Positions 1-8,010 of a stretch of DNA of 64,000 nucleotides are shown one piece after another (position 1 is the stretch's first letter; the number at the start of each line of letters is the position of its first letter). The stretch is taken from contig NZ_JAUMKB010000001.1 in the NCBI RefSeq assembly GCF_030519375.1, positions 480,077-544,076 of the forward strand, in the 5' to 3' direction. The notes beneath the pieces were generated by a model. That model worked only from the letters and a program-made list of their open reading frames with translations, did no database searches and was not told the DNA's origin. The position numbers and the translations under genes were made by a program. The stretch comes from Mucilaginibacter tolerans (GTDB taxonomy: Bacteria; Bacteroidota; Bacteroidia; Sphingobacteriales; Sphingobacteriaceae).

Positions 1-1
1 T

Positions 2-604
2 GACAAGCAAATCCCATTCTTTTGCTCAAAAGACGTAGGCAGGCACCTGGAGCGATGGGGTGTACTACGCAATTTCATAACCGAACTGGATTGGGGCGAC
101 AGCGCGATGATCACTAATGATTGTGTCCTGACTGCCACTCCGGCAAGACATTTTTCAGGCCGTGGAATTGTTGGCCGGAATGAAACGCTTTGGGCATCAT
201 TCGTTATAAAAACACCGCATCACAATATATTTTATGGTGCCGATTCGGGCTGGTTTCCGGGCTTTAAAGATATTGGCGATTATTTCGGACCATTCGACCT
301 GACTATGCTGGAAATTGGCGCTTATGGCAAATACTGGCCCGATATTCACATGGGACCCGATGGTGCATCAGACGCTCACTTGGCGTTAAGAGGCAAGCTG
401 ATGATGCCAATACACTGGGGCACTTTTAATCTTGCGCTCCATGACTGGTATGAACCTATCGAGCGTTTGCTGCAATATGCAAAAACCAAGAAGATTGATC
501 TTTTTATCCCAGAGCCTGGCAAACCGACTGAAGCTAATGGACCGTTGAATTCAGAATGGTGGGTAAAGAGCATGTCTTTAGTCGAGAGTCATCATACTCC
601 ATAG
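2..604 (+). CDS. MBL-fold metal-dependent hydrolase, NAPE-PLD/UlaG-like (5' end outside window)
   Basis: The reading frame is open from base 2, so the gene begins upstream of the window and only its C-terminal 200 residues or so are seen. They match the metallo-beta-lactamase-fold hydrolases related to N-acyl-phosphatidylethanolamine phospholipase D. Visible marks are TPARHFSGRG (a metal-ligand histidine region), YGADSGW (the bridging Asp), MLEIGAY, and the late histidine motif MPIHWGTF. An internal ATG at 107 is not the start, because coding sequence with family similarity runs through it. The N-terminal HxHxDH metal site lies outside. The substrate cannot be predicted. The gene ends in TAG and converges on ispG. 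Confidence 0.85.
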   Translation, partial: DKQIPFFCSKDVGRHLERWGVLRNFITELDWGDSAMITNDCVLTATPARHFSGRGIVGRNETLWASFVIKTPHHNIFYGADSGWFPGFKDIGDYFGPFDLTMLEIGAYGKYWPDIHMGPDGASDAHLALRGKLMMPIHWGTFNLALHDWYEPIERLLQYAKTKKIDLFIPEPGKPTEANGPLNSEWWVKSMSLVESHHTP

Positions 605-631
605 ACTTTGAATTTACAACTTAAGACTCAA
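604..631. repeat. degenerate 7-bp tandem repeat at a convergent gene junction
   Basis: Four 7-bp units (gactttg, aatttac, aacttaa, gactcaa) fill the 23-base gap between the two convergent genes and overlap both stop codons. It is one of several such arrays in the window. Confidence 0.5.
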
Positions 632-2625
632 TTAGGTTCTATCCAATTACCATCTCCGCGAATAATATTGATTAGTTCATCCAGTGCATTAGCTGAATTG
701 ATATTTTTCTTGACTGCTTCTTTGCCACGGTAAAGGGTCACTTTATCTGTTCCTGAGCCTACATAGCCATAGTCCGCATCAGCCATTTCACCCGGTCCAT
801 TTACGATACAGCCCATAATACCGATCTTCAATCCCTTTAGATGACTTGTTCTGCTACGGATCATTTGGGTGGTGATCATCAGGTCGAACAGTGTGCGCCC
901 ACAACTTGGGCACGATATATATTCGGTTTTGGATATTCTTGAGCGGGTTGCCTGCAAAATGCCAAATGCTGTCGAGGTAATTACTTTAGTCTCAATTCCG
1001 GGGGCATCGATCCAGATACCATCGCCAAAGCCGTCTACTAAAAGTGCGCCGAGATCGGTGGATGCGAATAGTTGTAAGTCTTGAGTCTTGAGTCTTGAGT
1101 CCTGAGTCTCAAAATTATAAGTTCTTTTAATAATCACGGGTATATCTAACCCCAATTCTTCCATTTTAAAAAAGAAAATGCGCTGATCAGCCATTCCATG
1201 CAAGGCATCCGTCTCCAATACAAATACCAGTGATTCATCAAAAGGCAACGAGCCAAACTCTTCTGAATCGATATCGGTAGGTTTTATTCTGACAAGGTTC
1301 AACGGCGATGAACGGTCATCAGTATTCAAATATTCCCTCAAAGTAAATACCGGGTGGCACATGGTCTTGTCAGCCAGCTTTTGCCAGGTGGAATAACTAT
1401 ATAATTGCTTTAAATTTCCAGGAAAAGTAAATGAAGGCAACTGGTCAGCCAAATAAACAAAATCAACCGACTGCTCGCCCATGTTGTACTTATCCAGCAA
1501 AGGTGCGTAGATATAGCCTGCATCATTTAGTACTGATGGATCTTTCAGATTAGCATGCGAGAGATCAACCACTACCCGCGGTACCATGTGACCGCCAATA
1601 AAGGCATTAGCCTCGTAGGTGTGACGTTTTTTGTATTCGTACGGATTGTGAGTGGTGAGTGGGGAGTAGTGAGTGGCGAGTTCTAATTCTTGATTTTTAT
1701 TTCTTGACTCTTGGCTCCTTTTCACGTATCTGTTAACTAACGCAATCGCCACCGGTGCTTCCGCTTCAGGCTCTTCAGTAAGTGATACACGCACGGTATC
1801 GCCTAAACCATCTTCCAGCAAAGTACCTATACCTACAGCGGATTTAATACGGCCGTCTTCTCCGTCGCCGGCTTCGGTTACGCCTAAATGCAAGGGATAA
1901 TTCATTCCTTCGGCAACCATCGTTTCGACAAGTAAACGATAAGCCTGAACCATTACCTGCGGATTACTTGATTTCATCGAGATCACCAGGTTGTAATAGT
2001 TCATCATCTCGCACATGCGGATAAACTCCATTGCCGACTCCACCATTCCCTGCGGGGTATCGCCATAGCGGCTCATGATCCTATCGCTCAGTGAGCCATG
2101 ATTGGTTCCGATACGCATCGCAGTACCATATTCCTTGCAAACTTTTACCAATGGCGAAAACTTCTGGTAAATACGCTCCAGCTCGCCCTGGTATTCGGCA
2201 TCAGTATAATCTATCTGGTCGAACTTCTTTTTATCAGCATAGTTGCCCGGATTGACGCGCACCTTTTCTACTATCCGCGCAGCTACTTCGGCAGCATTTG
2301 GGGTAAAATGTATATCAGCCACTAGAGGTGTAGTGTATCCTCTGCGGCGCAATTCTTTTTTTATGTCAGCCAGGTTTTGTGCTTCCTTGATGCTTGGCGC
2401 CGTAATGCGCACATATTCACAGCCCGCATTGATCATCCGGATAGATTGCTCTACTGTACCAATAGTATCCATCGTATCCGTGGTAGTCATACTTTGGATA
2501 CGGATAGGATTATTTCCGCCAAGCGGCACATCGCCAATAGAAACCTCGCGGGTGATAAAGCGGGAATATTCGGTAAGTGAGTTACAGTAACGTCCGGGCA
2601 GCACTTTAGCGGCATCTGCATTCAT
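628..2625 (-). CDS. ispG: 4-hydroxy-3-methylbut-2-enyl diphosphate synthase, long form
   Basis: IspG (GcpE) makes HMBPP from methylerythritol cyclodiphosphate in the MEP isoprenoid pathway, in the cytoplasm, using a [4Fe-4S] cluster. The N-terminal TIM-barrel begins near residue 25 (IRIQSMTTTDT, VRVNPGNYAD). The cluster ligands are in CPSCGRT and GCIVNGPGE near the C-terminus. At 665 residues it is the long form with an extra central domain, known from plants, Chlamydia and Bacteroidota. Two linkers, around residues 315-326 and 506-516, are encoded by 7-bp tandem repeats (1648..1682 and 1078..1110) that look like the intergenic arrays but keep the frame. A consensus -7 box lies 24 bases upstream. 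The gene appears to be transcribed alone. Confidence 0.96.
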   Translation of the reverse strand: MNADAAKVLPGRYCNSLTEYSRFITREVSIGDVPLGGNNPIRIQSMTTTDTMDTIGTVEQSIRMINAGCEYVRITAPSIKEAQNLADIKKELRRRGYTTPLVADIHFTPNAAEVAARIVEKVRVNPGNYADKKKFDQIDYTDAEYQGELERIYQKFSPLVKVCKEYGTAMRIGTNHGSLSDRIMSRYGDTPQGMVESAMEFIRMCEMMNYYNLVISMKSSNPQVMVQAYRLLVETMVAEGMNYPLHLGVTEAGDGEDGRIKSAVGIGTLLEDGLGDTVRVSLTEEPEAEAPVAIALVNRYVKRSQESRNKNQELELATHYSPLTTHNPYEYKKRHTYEANAFIGGHMVPRVVVDLSHANLKDPSVLNDAGYIYAPLLDKYNMGEQSVDFVYLADQLPSFTFPGNLKQLYSYSTWQKLADKTMCHPVFTLREYLNTDDRSSPLNLVRIKPTDIDSEEFGSLPFDESLVFVLETDALHGMADQRIFFFKMEELGLDIPVIIKRTYNFETQDSRLKTQDLQLFASTDLGALLVDGFGDGIWIDAPGIETKVITSTAFGILQATRSRISKTEYISCPSCGRTLFDLMITTQMIRSRTSHLKGLKIGIMGCIVNGPGEMADADYGYVGSGTDKVTLYRGKEAVKKNINSANALDELINIIRGDGNWIEPN
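1078..1110. repeat. 7-bp tandem repeat inside ispG
   Basis: Three copies of gtcttga are followed by gtcctga and a partial unit. Three units make 21 bases, so the encoded protein repeats every 7 residues (TQDSRLK TQDLQ). Nearly the same unit, gtcttga/gtcttaa, recurs between genes at 37112..37132. Confidence 0.85.
1648..1682. repeat. 7-bp tandem repeat inside ispG
   Basis: Five units of the type gtgagtg (gtgagtg, gtgagtg, gggagta, gtgagtg, gcgagtt) lie in frame within ispG and encode the low-complexity stretch ELATHYSPLTTHN. The same unit type recurs between genes at 13378..13412. Confidence 0.85.
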
Positions 2626-2648
2626 GGAAGGTATTCTTTTGTTTTTTG

Positions 2649-2656
2649 CAAAAATA
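2649..2656 (-). promoter_or_regulatory. candidate -7 box (TAnnTTTG) for ispG
   Basis: On the minus strand this reads TATTTTTG, an exact match to the Bacteroidota -7 consensus TAnnTTTG, 24 bases before the ispG ATG. A clear -33 TTTG partner is not visible because the upstream bases are an 8-bp repeat, so the call rests on the -7 box alone. Confidence 0.4.
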
Positions 2657-2670
2657 CGAAAAGTATTGTT

Positions 2671-2702
2671 GGAAGGTTGGAAAGTTGAAATGTTGGAAGG
2701 TT
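2671..2702. repeat. 8-bp tandem repeat, unit ggaaggtt
   Basis: Four units, ggaaggtt, ggaaagtt, gaaatgtt and ggaaggtt, sit directly upstream of the ispG promoter box in the divergent gap to the next gene. Confidence 0.7.
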
Positions 2703-2743
2703 AAGTATGATTAAAAAATAAAAACAATTACATTAGGCACATC

Positions 2744-3208
2744 ATGACCGAAACCATCCAATATCCCTTTAGTAAAAATACCGCCCTATTTGGTTTGTTC
2801 CTGCCATTGGTGTTCTTTGTTATCACTTTTAATAACCTCCGGTATTCTTACGCAAATGGTTTTATTTTGAGCTGGGTGATTATTTTGTTGGCCGATCTGA
2901 TCTTTCTGTTACAGTTTACCTACATTTTTATTAAACGTTTTTTACCGGCAATGAGAAACCAGGTTGCGCTTGAACTAAGTGAAGATGGCATAACCGATTA
3001 TACCCGCAACATTGTGATCGAGTGGGCAGATATAAAGAATATCGATATGCAACTGGGACGTAACTTTTCTAAAATGATTATTGACCTGAAACAGGAAACT
3101 GATTACGGCACACAGATCGCCATTTCTTTGCGCTGGGTTGCCGGAAAAGATATCGAAATATGTAATACCACACAGGCTTACTTTGAGGAGATGACGAAGT
3201 TGGGTTGA
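2744..3208 (+). CDS. small membrane protein with C-terminal PH-like region
   Basis: The 154-residue product has two hydrophobic segments, about 13-28 and 38-64, followed by a soluble half beginning near residue 77 with the pattern ALELSEDGI - - - VIEWADI. That pattern (strand, 'E-DGI', then 'I-W-DI') is typical of STM3941/YcxB-like membrane proteins with a small PH-like domain. The assignment is by pattern only and the function is unknown. It is divergent from ispG and converges on the next gene, so it is probably transcribed alone. Confidence 0.7.
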   Translation: MTETIQYPFSKNTALFGLFLPLVFFVITFNNLRYSYANGFILSWVIILLADLIFLLQFTYIFIKRFLPAMRNQVALELSEDGITDYTRNIVIEWADIKNIDMQLGRNFSKMIIDLKQETDYGTQIAISLRWVAGKDIEICNTTQAYFEEMTKLG

Positions 3209-3237
3209 GTGGCGTTTTATCGAATGTAGACTCAAAA

Positions 3238-3909
3238 CTATTTCTCTTCATCAATCATCTTAATAGCGTCGTCATATTTGGCAATTAATGAAGGCGCCCG
3301 GTCAAAAGCCCAGCCTTTATAATTATCGCGCAGCAGCAACAGTGTTGTACGGATATTCTCGGGTTTTCTTGATTCCCAGCTTAACAGTACCGAGGCTACT
3401 TTTTCTTCCACTTTATCAATCCGTGCCTGGTTGGCATAAATGTCTGTGAGTTTCGCCACCAGCTTAAAGCTTACTTTAGTGGTAATATTGTGAGTTTTGG
3501 CTATTTCCCAGGCTACAGTGGTAAGGTCAGCGTTTACTACACCATCGGGTGCGATATACTCAAGGTGCAAAACACCGTTTGACAATATCTTCTGCTGAAG
3601 AGCGGCACTCTTCAAAGCAGAGTCAATTGCTTTCAGGACATTTTTCTGATAAGTGTATTGTTCCTGTTCCTTCTGCTTATTGTGTATCAGCTCGGTTCTG
3701 ATATTGTCCAGTAACTCTTTTGTTTCCTTCTTTTCATGTAGGCTGCTAAAATACTCCGTCAGTATCAACGCCAGCAAAACGCTGAAGATGATCAGAAACG
3801 ACTCGCCCAAATATTCTTTCCAGTCCCGCAGGATATAAACTTCCGGAGTGTCTTTGTGATGGGATTTCTTATGTGGAGTTTCAGGAGCCGGCTGTTGTTC
3901 TTCTTGCAT
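3238..3909 (-). CDS. single-pass membrane protein, DUF6090-like
   Basis: The 223-residue product has a charged N-terminus rich in His and Lys, one transmembrane helix around residues 34-52 (ESFLIIFSVLLALILTEYF), then a helical, probably coiled-coil region with KKETKELLDNIRTEL. This layout, a short lead, a helix with the tail 'LALxLTEY', then 'E-K-ELL-NI--EL--N', recalls DUF6090 proteins, which are common in Bacteroidota and have no known function. The last 100 residues are helical and without recognisable motifs. It is separated from the phosphotransferase upstream by 34 bases on the same strand, so the two may be cotranscribed. Confidence 0.65.
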   Translation of the reverse strand: MQEEQQPAPETPHKKSHHKDTPEVYILRDWKEYLGESFLIIFSVLLALILTEYFSSLHEKKETKELLDNIRTELIHNKQKEQEQYTYQKNVLKAIDSALKSAALQQKILSNGVLHLEYIAPDGVVNADLTTVAWEIAKTHNITTKVSFKLVAKLTDIYANQARIDKVEEKVASVLLSWESRKPENIRTTLLLLRDNYKGWAFDRAPSLIAKYDDAIKMIDEEK

Positions 3910-3943
3910 AAGGTGTTGAATTTCACCTTAAAAATAATGATTC

Positions 3944-4954
3944 TTATTGTCCGAGATTGTTTTTATCAAAATATTTCTTTACCAGTAAGTTGATAAATCG
4001 TTTTAAATAGGTCTCACTAAGGAAGGTATTCGACCAATTATCAAACCGCTGACATTGGATTCCGAGATAAAAGAAATATAAACTCACACCCAACATAGGC
4101 AACAGCCGTTTTTCCTCGTCGGTTATCTTTGTGATCGATTCGTAGCCATCCAAAAAAGCTTCCGTTTTTAACCGACATTCATCTCCATCCTTTTCAGTAC
4201 TGTTTATTTGTAAAATGTAATAGGCGATATCATAACAAAGCCAGCCGTTACCGCAAAAATCGAAATCGAATAGGGTTACTTCTCCGTTTTCGTCAATACT
4301 CAGATTGTCAAACCAGATATCGAGATGTACTGCACCCTTTCTGATCTGACTTACATCCGCTTGCTCCAATTCGCTAAGTAAATATTTCTGCGCAGATGTC
4401 ATAAAAGCCATCTCATTAGTATCAGCGGATGTGAATCGTTTGAGATGCTCAAATGAATCGACTAAAATCACATCCGGTGAATACGTTACCCGGTCTAAGT
4501 GGAGGCCTAGTGTCAGCCGATGAATTTCAGCCATAATTCCACCTATCTTATAGTGGACATCAGTGGGGAAATTGAGTAGTTTTTCGCCTCTGGCAAAAGA
4601 AAACATCACACCATAACGTTTACCTTCCGGAGCAGCAAATTCCTGAATATAACTCCCATTGGCATCAGCTATTGGGTATGATACAGGTATTCCATTTTCT
4701 TTCAGCAGATTCAGCAGCCCGATCTCTTCCTCTATTTCTTTTTCAGAACGCCAGTTGAGACTATAAACTCTGAATACATATTTATCAGCGCCACTGGTAA
4801 GCAGGTATGAGTGATTGATGCCCGTTTTGAGCAAATCGCACGAAGTATGTTCATCCAGCTTATATTTATCCTGTAAAAACAGGCCAAGCTGTGTTGCTGA
4901 AAGGGTTGAATTTGTTACCGGGAAAATTTTCAAAGGGTGAATGTTTAGGCACAA
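3944..4954 (-). CDS. APH/choline-kinase family phosphotransferase
   Basis: This is a protein-kinase-like phosphotransferase of 336 residues, of the aminoglycoside phosphotransferase/homoserine kinase type II superfamily. The catalytic loop is HLDIWFDN (residues 210-217, with catalytic Asp 212 and metal-binding Asn 217), and the metal-binding DFD is at 230-232. The N-terminal lobe carries YVFRVYSLNW with an Arg where many relatives have the ATP-anchoring Lys. The substrate is not predictable: members act on homoserine, choline, fructosamine or antibiotics, and resistance should not be inferred. A 33-base perfect palindrome ends 18 bases before the GC of the start region, between this gene and tldE upstream. 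Confidence 0.85.
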   Translation of the reverse strand: MCLNIHPLKIFPVTNSTLSATQLGLFLQDKYKLDEHTSCDLLKTGINHSYLLTSGADKYVFRVYSLNWRSEKEIEEEIGLLNLLKENGIPVSYPIADANGSYIQEFAAPEGKRYGVMFSFARGEKLLNFPTDVHYKIGGIMAEIHRLTLGLHLDRVTYSPDVILVDSFEHLKRFTSADTNEMAFMTSAQKYLLSELEQADVSQIRKGAVHLDIWFDNLSIDENGEVTLFDFDFCGNGWLCYDIAYYILQINSTEKDGDECRLKTEAFLDGYESITKITDEEKRLLPMLGVSLYFFYLGIQCQRFDNWSNTFLSETYLKRFINLLVKKYFDKNNLGQ

Positions 4955-4962
4955 TATAAAAA

Positions 4963-4995
4963 AGACTTACGAAGTTTTGAAAACTTCGTAAGTCT
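4963..4995 (-). terminator. 33-bp perfect palindrome, copy 1 (probable terminator of the tldE operon)
   Basis: The arms agacttacgaagtttt and aaaacttcgtaagtct (16 bp each, perfect) surround a single central base g. It lies just 3' of the minus-strand tldE stop and before the next gene. A second copy, identical but for the central base, follows the beta-galactosidase gene at 44377..44409. The symmetrical A/T tracts inside the stem make it a bidirectional-type hairpin, and both copies sit at gene ends. Confidence 0.7.
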
Positions 4996-5012
4996 CATCA
5001 AATGCAGACTGA

Positions 5013-6344
5013 CTAAACTGCGTCAGAAAGTGAGGTAAAAGTAAACTCTTTGATCTTCATCGGTGGGATCAGGTAGCTGCGGTAGCTTTCTACACTGATG
5101 CTCCTTTCGGGCTTACCTAGTGCCTCCACATTGTTCAGCATGATCACCGGGCTCTCGTTGAATCGGAAATTCTTGATCGGAAATTTGATCTTACCATTCT
5201 CGATATAAAACAGGCCATCACGGGTTAAACCAGTCAATAATAATGATTGCGGATCTACCATGCGGATATACCATAGACGCGAAACCAAAATACCCTTTTC
5301 AGTGCTTTTGATCATATCTTCGATAGTTGCGTCGCCGCCTTCCATAATAATATTGGCAGGTCCCGGCAATGGCTTTACACCTTTTTTATCGGCCCAGTAA
5401 CGGGAATAGGAGAGATTTTTCAGGACGCCTTTGTCGATCCACACGGTTTTCTCGCGCGGCAAACCATCCCCGCCCCAGGTAGCAGAAGGCAGCTCCGTGT
5501 TAAAGGGATCTGAATAGATGGTCACTTTTTCATCCACTAATTGTTCACCTAATCGCGTGCCTCCGCCTTTTTTACTCAGGAAGCTACGGCCTTCATCGGC
5601 GCTGCGCGCATCAAAGCGGAACATATTTTCCAGCATATATGTGGCGGCAACCGGCTCAAGGATTACAGTATATTTTCCGGGCTCAATAGCCTTCGCTCCT
5701 ACCGAGCCTGTTGCTTTACTTGCGGCAACTTTGGTGGCTGAAAGAGTATCCAGTTTGCTTACGTCAGTAAAACCGCGTGCTGCATATCCAGAGGCTGTAC
5801 CCTCTTCATTACGCGTTGTAACCGAAAAAGTAACATCGCTGCCTTTGTTGTAAGCGAATAACCCTTTCGAGTTCATGATCGCGCTAAAGCCTGAGGAATT
5901 TTCCAGAAAACCTGCTGCCGTCAGCTTTGCTTCTTTGGTAACCGACAGACTTTTGGCCACCATTTCGGCGCGGCTTTCAGGCGTTATAGCTGCGGTATTT
6001 GCGTTATAGGTAATCGACTCAGCAAATGTTTGCGGACCAAGTAGCGGCATATATTCCGGGTTAGGCGGAGCCAGTTGCGCCAGTTCTTCCGAGCGGCGAA
6101 CTACGCGCTCCAAAGCAGCATCATCAAATTCATCTATGGTTGCAGTTCCGGCTTTTTTGCCGTTAACCGAGGTTACCGCAAGTCCCATCACGCTGATGTC
6201 CCCTGCTGTTGAAACCGCATTTAACGCATAACGGATGTTGCCACCTTCGCTGCCGTTCAGGCTCACTTCGCATTCTTCGGCTTTTGAATAACTGAGCACC
6301 TTCTTCAATATCGCCTGTGCTTCTTCTTTACTTAATATAGGCAT
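5013..6344 (-). CDS. TldE/PmbA-like subunit of TldD/TldE metalloprotease (pair 1)
   Basis: The 443-residue product belongs to the TldD/PmbA (U62) family. It lacks the HExxxH zinc motif, as expected for the non-catalytic TldE (PmbA) partner, and keeps the family's C-terminal signature RFNESPVIMLNNVEALG. TldD/TldE heterodimers degrade unfolded peptides and process some ribosomal peptides such as microcin B17. No signal peptide is visible, although its partner has a Tat-like leader. It starts 2 bases after the tldD stop, so translation is coupled. A paralogue of about the same length lies at 18604..19941, and many blocks match (ECEV, EPGKYTVILEP, ARSADEGRSFLS, IKEFTFTSLSDAV at the C-terminus). 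Confidence 0.9.
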   Translation of the reverse strand: MPILSKEEAQAILKKVLSYSKAEECEVSLNGSEGGNIRYALNAVSTAGDISVMGLAVTSVNGKKAGTATIDEFDDAALERVVRRSEELAQLAPPNPEYMPLLGPQTFAESITYNANTAAITPESRAEMVAKSLSVTKEAKLTAAGFLENSSGFSAIMNSKGLFAYNKGSDVTFSVTTRNEEGTASGYAARGFTDVSKLDTLSATKVAASKATGSVGAKAIEPGKYTVILEPVAATYMLENMFRFDARSADEGRSFLSKKGGGTRLGEQLVDEKVTIYSDPFNTELPSATWGGDGLPREKTVWIDKGVLKNLSYSRYWADKKGVKPLPGPANIIMEGGDATIEDMIKSTEKGILVSRLWYIRMVDPQSLLLTGLTRDGLFYIENGKIKFPIKNFRFNESPVIMLNNVEALGKPERSISVESYRSYLIPPMKIKEFTFTSLSDAV

Positions 6345-6346
6345 GA

Positions 6347-7987
6347 CTATCCGATCTTTCTTTTTGTGTTGATTACATTAACTCCTTTAAACAATGCGGT
6401 GGATGACCCATGAGATACCGCACTCGACTGGCTTGGCTGACCTTTTCCGTCGTTAAAAGCACCACCTAAACGGTAATCTTTTTCATCGCAAACCTGCGCG
6501 CATGAGTTCCAGAACTCACGGGTGTTGGCCTGGTATGCCACATCATTCAGCATACCAACGATTTTACCATCTTTTATCTCGTAGAATAGTTGTCCCCCAA
6601 ACTGGAAGTTGTAGCGTTGCTGGTCGATAGAGAATGAGCCATCACCAATTATGTAAATCCCTTTCTCTACATTTTTGATCATATCGTCCACGCTCAGCGG
6701 CGTTTTGCCCGGCTGCAGCGACACGTTCGGCATACGCTGGAACTGTACATCCTGCCAGCTTTGTGAGTAACAGCATCCTTGTGATTCTTTTAGTCCGATG
6801 ATATGCGCCTGGTCGCGGATGGCCTGGTAATTTACCAGGATGCCATCTTTTATCAGATCCCATTTTTTGCATTTTACGCCCTCATCATCATAACCCACTG
6901 CACCTAAGGAGCCTACCTGGGTTTTATCGGCTACAATGTTTACCTGCTTGCTGCCAAAATTGAAGTTCCCCGATTTCCATTTATCCAGAGTAAGGAAACT
7001 GGTTCCGGCGAAGTTAGCCTCATAACCTAATACACGGTCCAGTTCGGTCGGGTGGCCTACTGACTCGTGTATCGTCAACCATAAATGACTTGGATCCAGT
7101 ACCACATCGTATTTTCCCGGATCGACTGATTTAGCTTTTATCTTTTCTCCTGCCTGTTGGGCAGCAGCTTTCATATCCTCCAGCATATCGTAACGATGCT
7201 TGTACCGGGTGGTGACGCCAGTTACTTTCTCGCTGTCAAGCGGACTCAGGTATTCATAACCCATGCCTACAGGCGAGCTTAACGAACGACGCGTTTCAAA
7301 ACTTCCTTGTGCTGAATCGATCTTAGTGACATTAAATGCGGGATAGATGCGGTGAACATCCTGATCGATATAAGAGCCGTCTGTTGAAGCGAAATATTTC
7401 TGCTCATTCACCATGAACAGGTTGGAGTTAACAAAATTGGCCCCGCCCTGCATGGCAATTGAATTGGCATTCAGCAACAGGTCGACTTTCTCTTTAATAG
7501 GCACCTCGAATGCGTTTTTCTCGATCGGTGTTTTCCAGCTTACCTCTCCGTAACCTTTCTGCGGAGCAAGCTGTACCGGTGCTCCACCCACTTTGGCATT
7601 TGCTTTTGCTACCGCAACTGCTCTTTCAGCGGTTTTGGCAACGCCATCTTTCGTCACCACATTGCCTGCCGCAAACCCCCAACAACCGTTTACAATAACA
7701 CGGATGCCCACACCAAACGATTCGGTATTTGCTACATTCAGCACCTTATTTTCGCGGGTAACAACAAATTGGTTCAGGTAGCGGCCGATACGGATATCAG
7801 CATAACTGGCTCCTTTTGATTTGGCGGTGTTTAAGGCAACATCGGCCAATTCTTTTTTGGCTTTTACATCGATGCCCCCATCCAGCAATTGCTGCGGGTC
7901 GATGGATTTTCCGAAAGCCTTTAGGTCGGGCAGCAACATAGCGCCCGCACCCAAGCCCGACAGATAGATAAAATCTCGTCTTCTCAA
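6347..7987 (-). CDS. TldD-like zinc metalloprotease with Tat-like leader (pair 1)
   Basis: The 546-residue catalytic subunit has the zinc motif HESVGH at residues 307-312, matching HExxxH of TldD. The N-terminus, MRRRDFIYLSG followed by a mildly hydrophobic stretch, fits the twin-arginine export pattern RRxF, so this copy is predicted to cross the inner membrane; cytoplasmic E. coli TldD has no such leader. It is the sixth gene of an operon running from moxR and begins 23 bases after the preceding stop. Its closest visible relative is the second copy at 16964..18598, which is nearly co-linear. The peptide substrate is unknown, and no RiPP precursor was seen nearby. Confidence 0.92.
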   Translation of the reverse strand: MRRRDFIYLSGLGAGAMLLPDLKAFGKSIDPQQLLDGGIDVKAKKELADVALNTAKSKGASYADIRIGRYLNQFVVTRENKVLNVANTESFGVGIRVIVNGCWGFAAGNVVTKDGVAKTAERAVAVAKANAKVGGAPVQLAPQKGYGEVSWKTPIEKNAFEVPIKEKVDLLLNANSIAMQGGANFVNSNLFMVNEQKYFASTDGSYIDQDVHRIYPAFNVTKIDSAQGSFETRRSLSSPVGMGYEYLSPLDSEKVTGVTTRYKHRYDMLEDMKAAAQQAGEKIKAKSVDPGKYDVVLDPSHLWLTIHESVGHPTELDRVLGYEANFAGTSFLTLDKWKSGNFNFGSKQVNIVADKTQVGSLGAVGYDDEGVKCKKWDLIKDGILVNYQAIRDQAHIIGLKESQGCCYSQSWQDVQFQRMPNVSLQPGKTPLSVDDMIKNVEKGIYIIGDGSFSIDQQRYNFQFGGQLFYEIKDGKIVGMLNDVAYQANTREFWNSCAQVCDEKDYRLGGAFNDGKGQPSQSSAVSHGSSTALFKGVNVINTKRKIG

Positions 7988-8010
7988 GTTAATTCTCCTT
8001 TATGATTTGT

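Noticed and set aside
1078..1110. Tandem repeats considered as a CRISPR array
   Set aside because: The units are 7 bp and contiguous, with no spacers and no cas genes.
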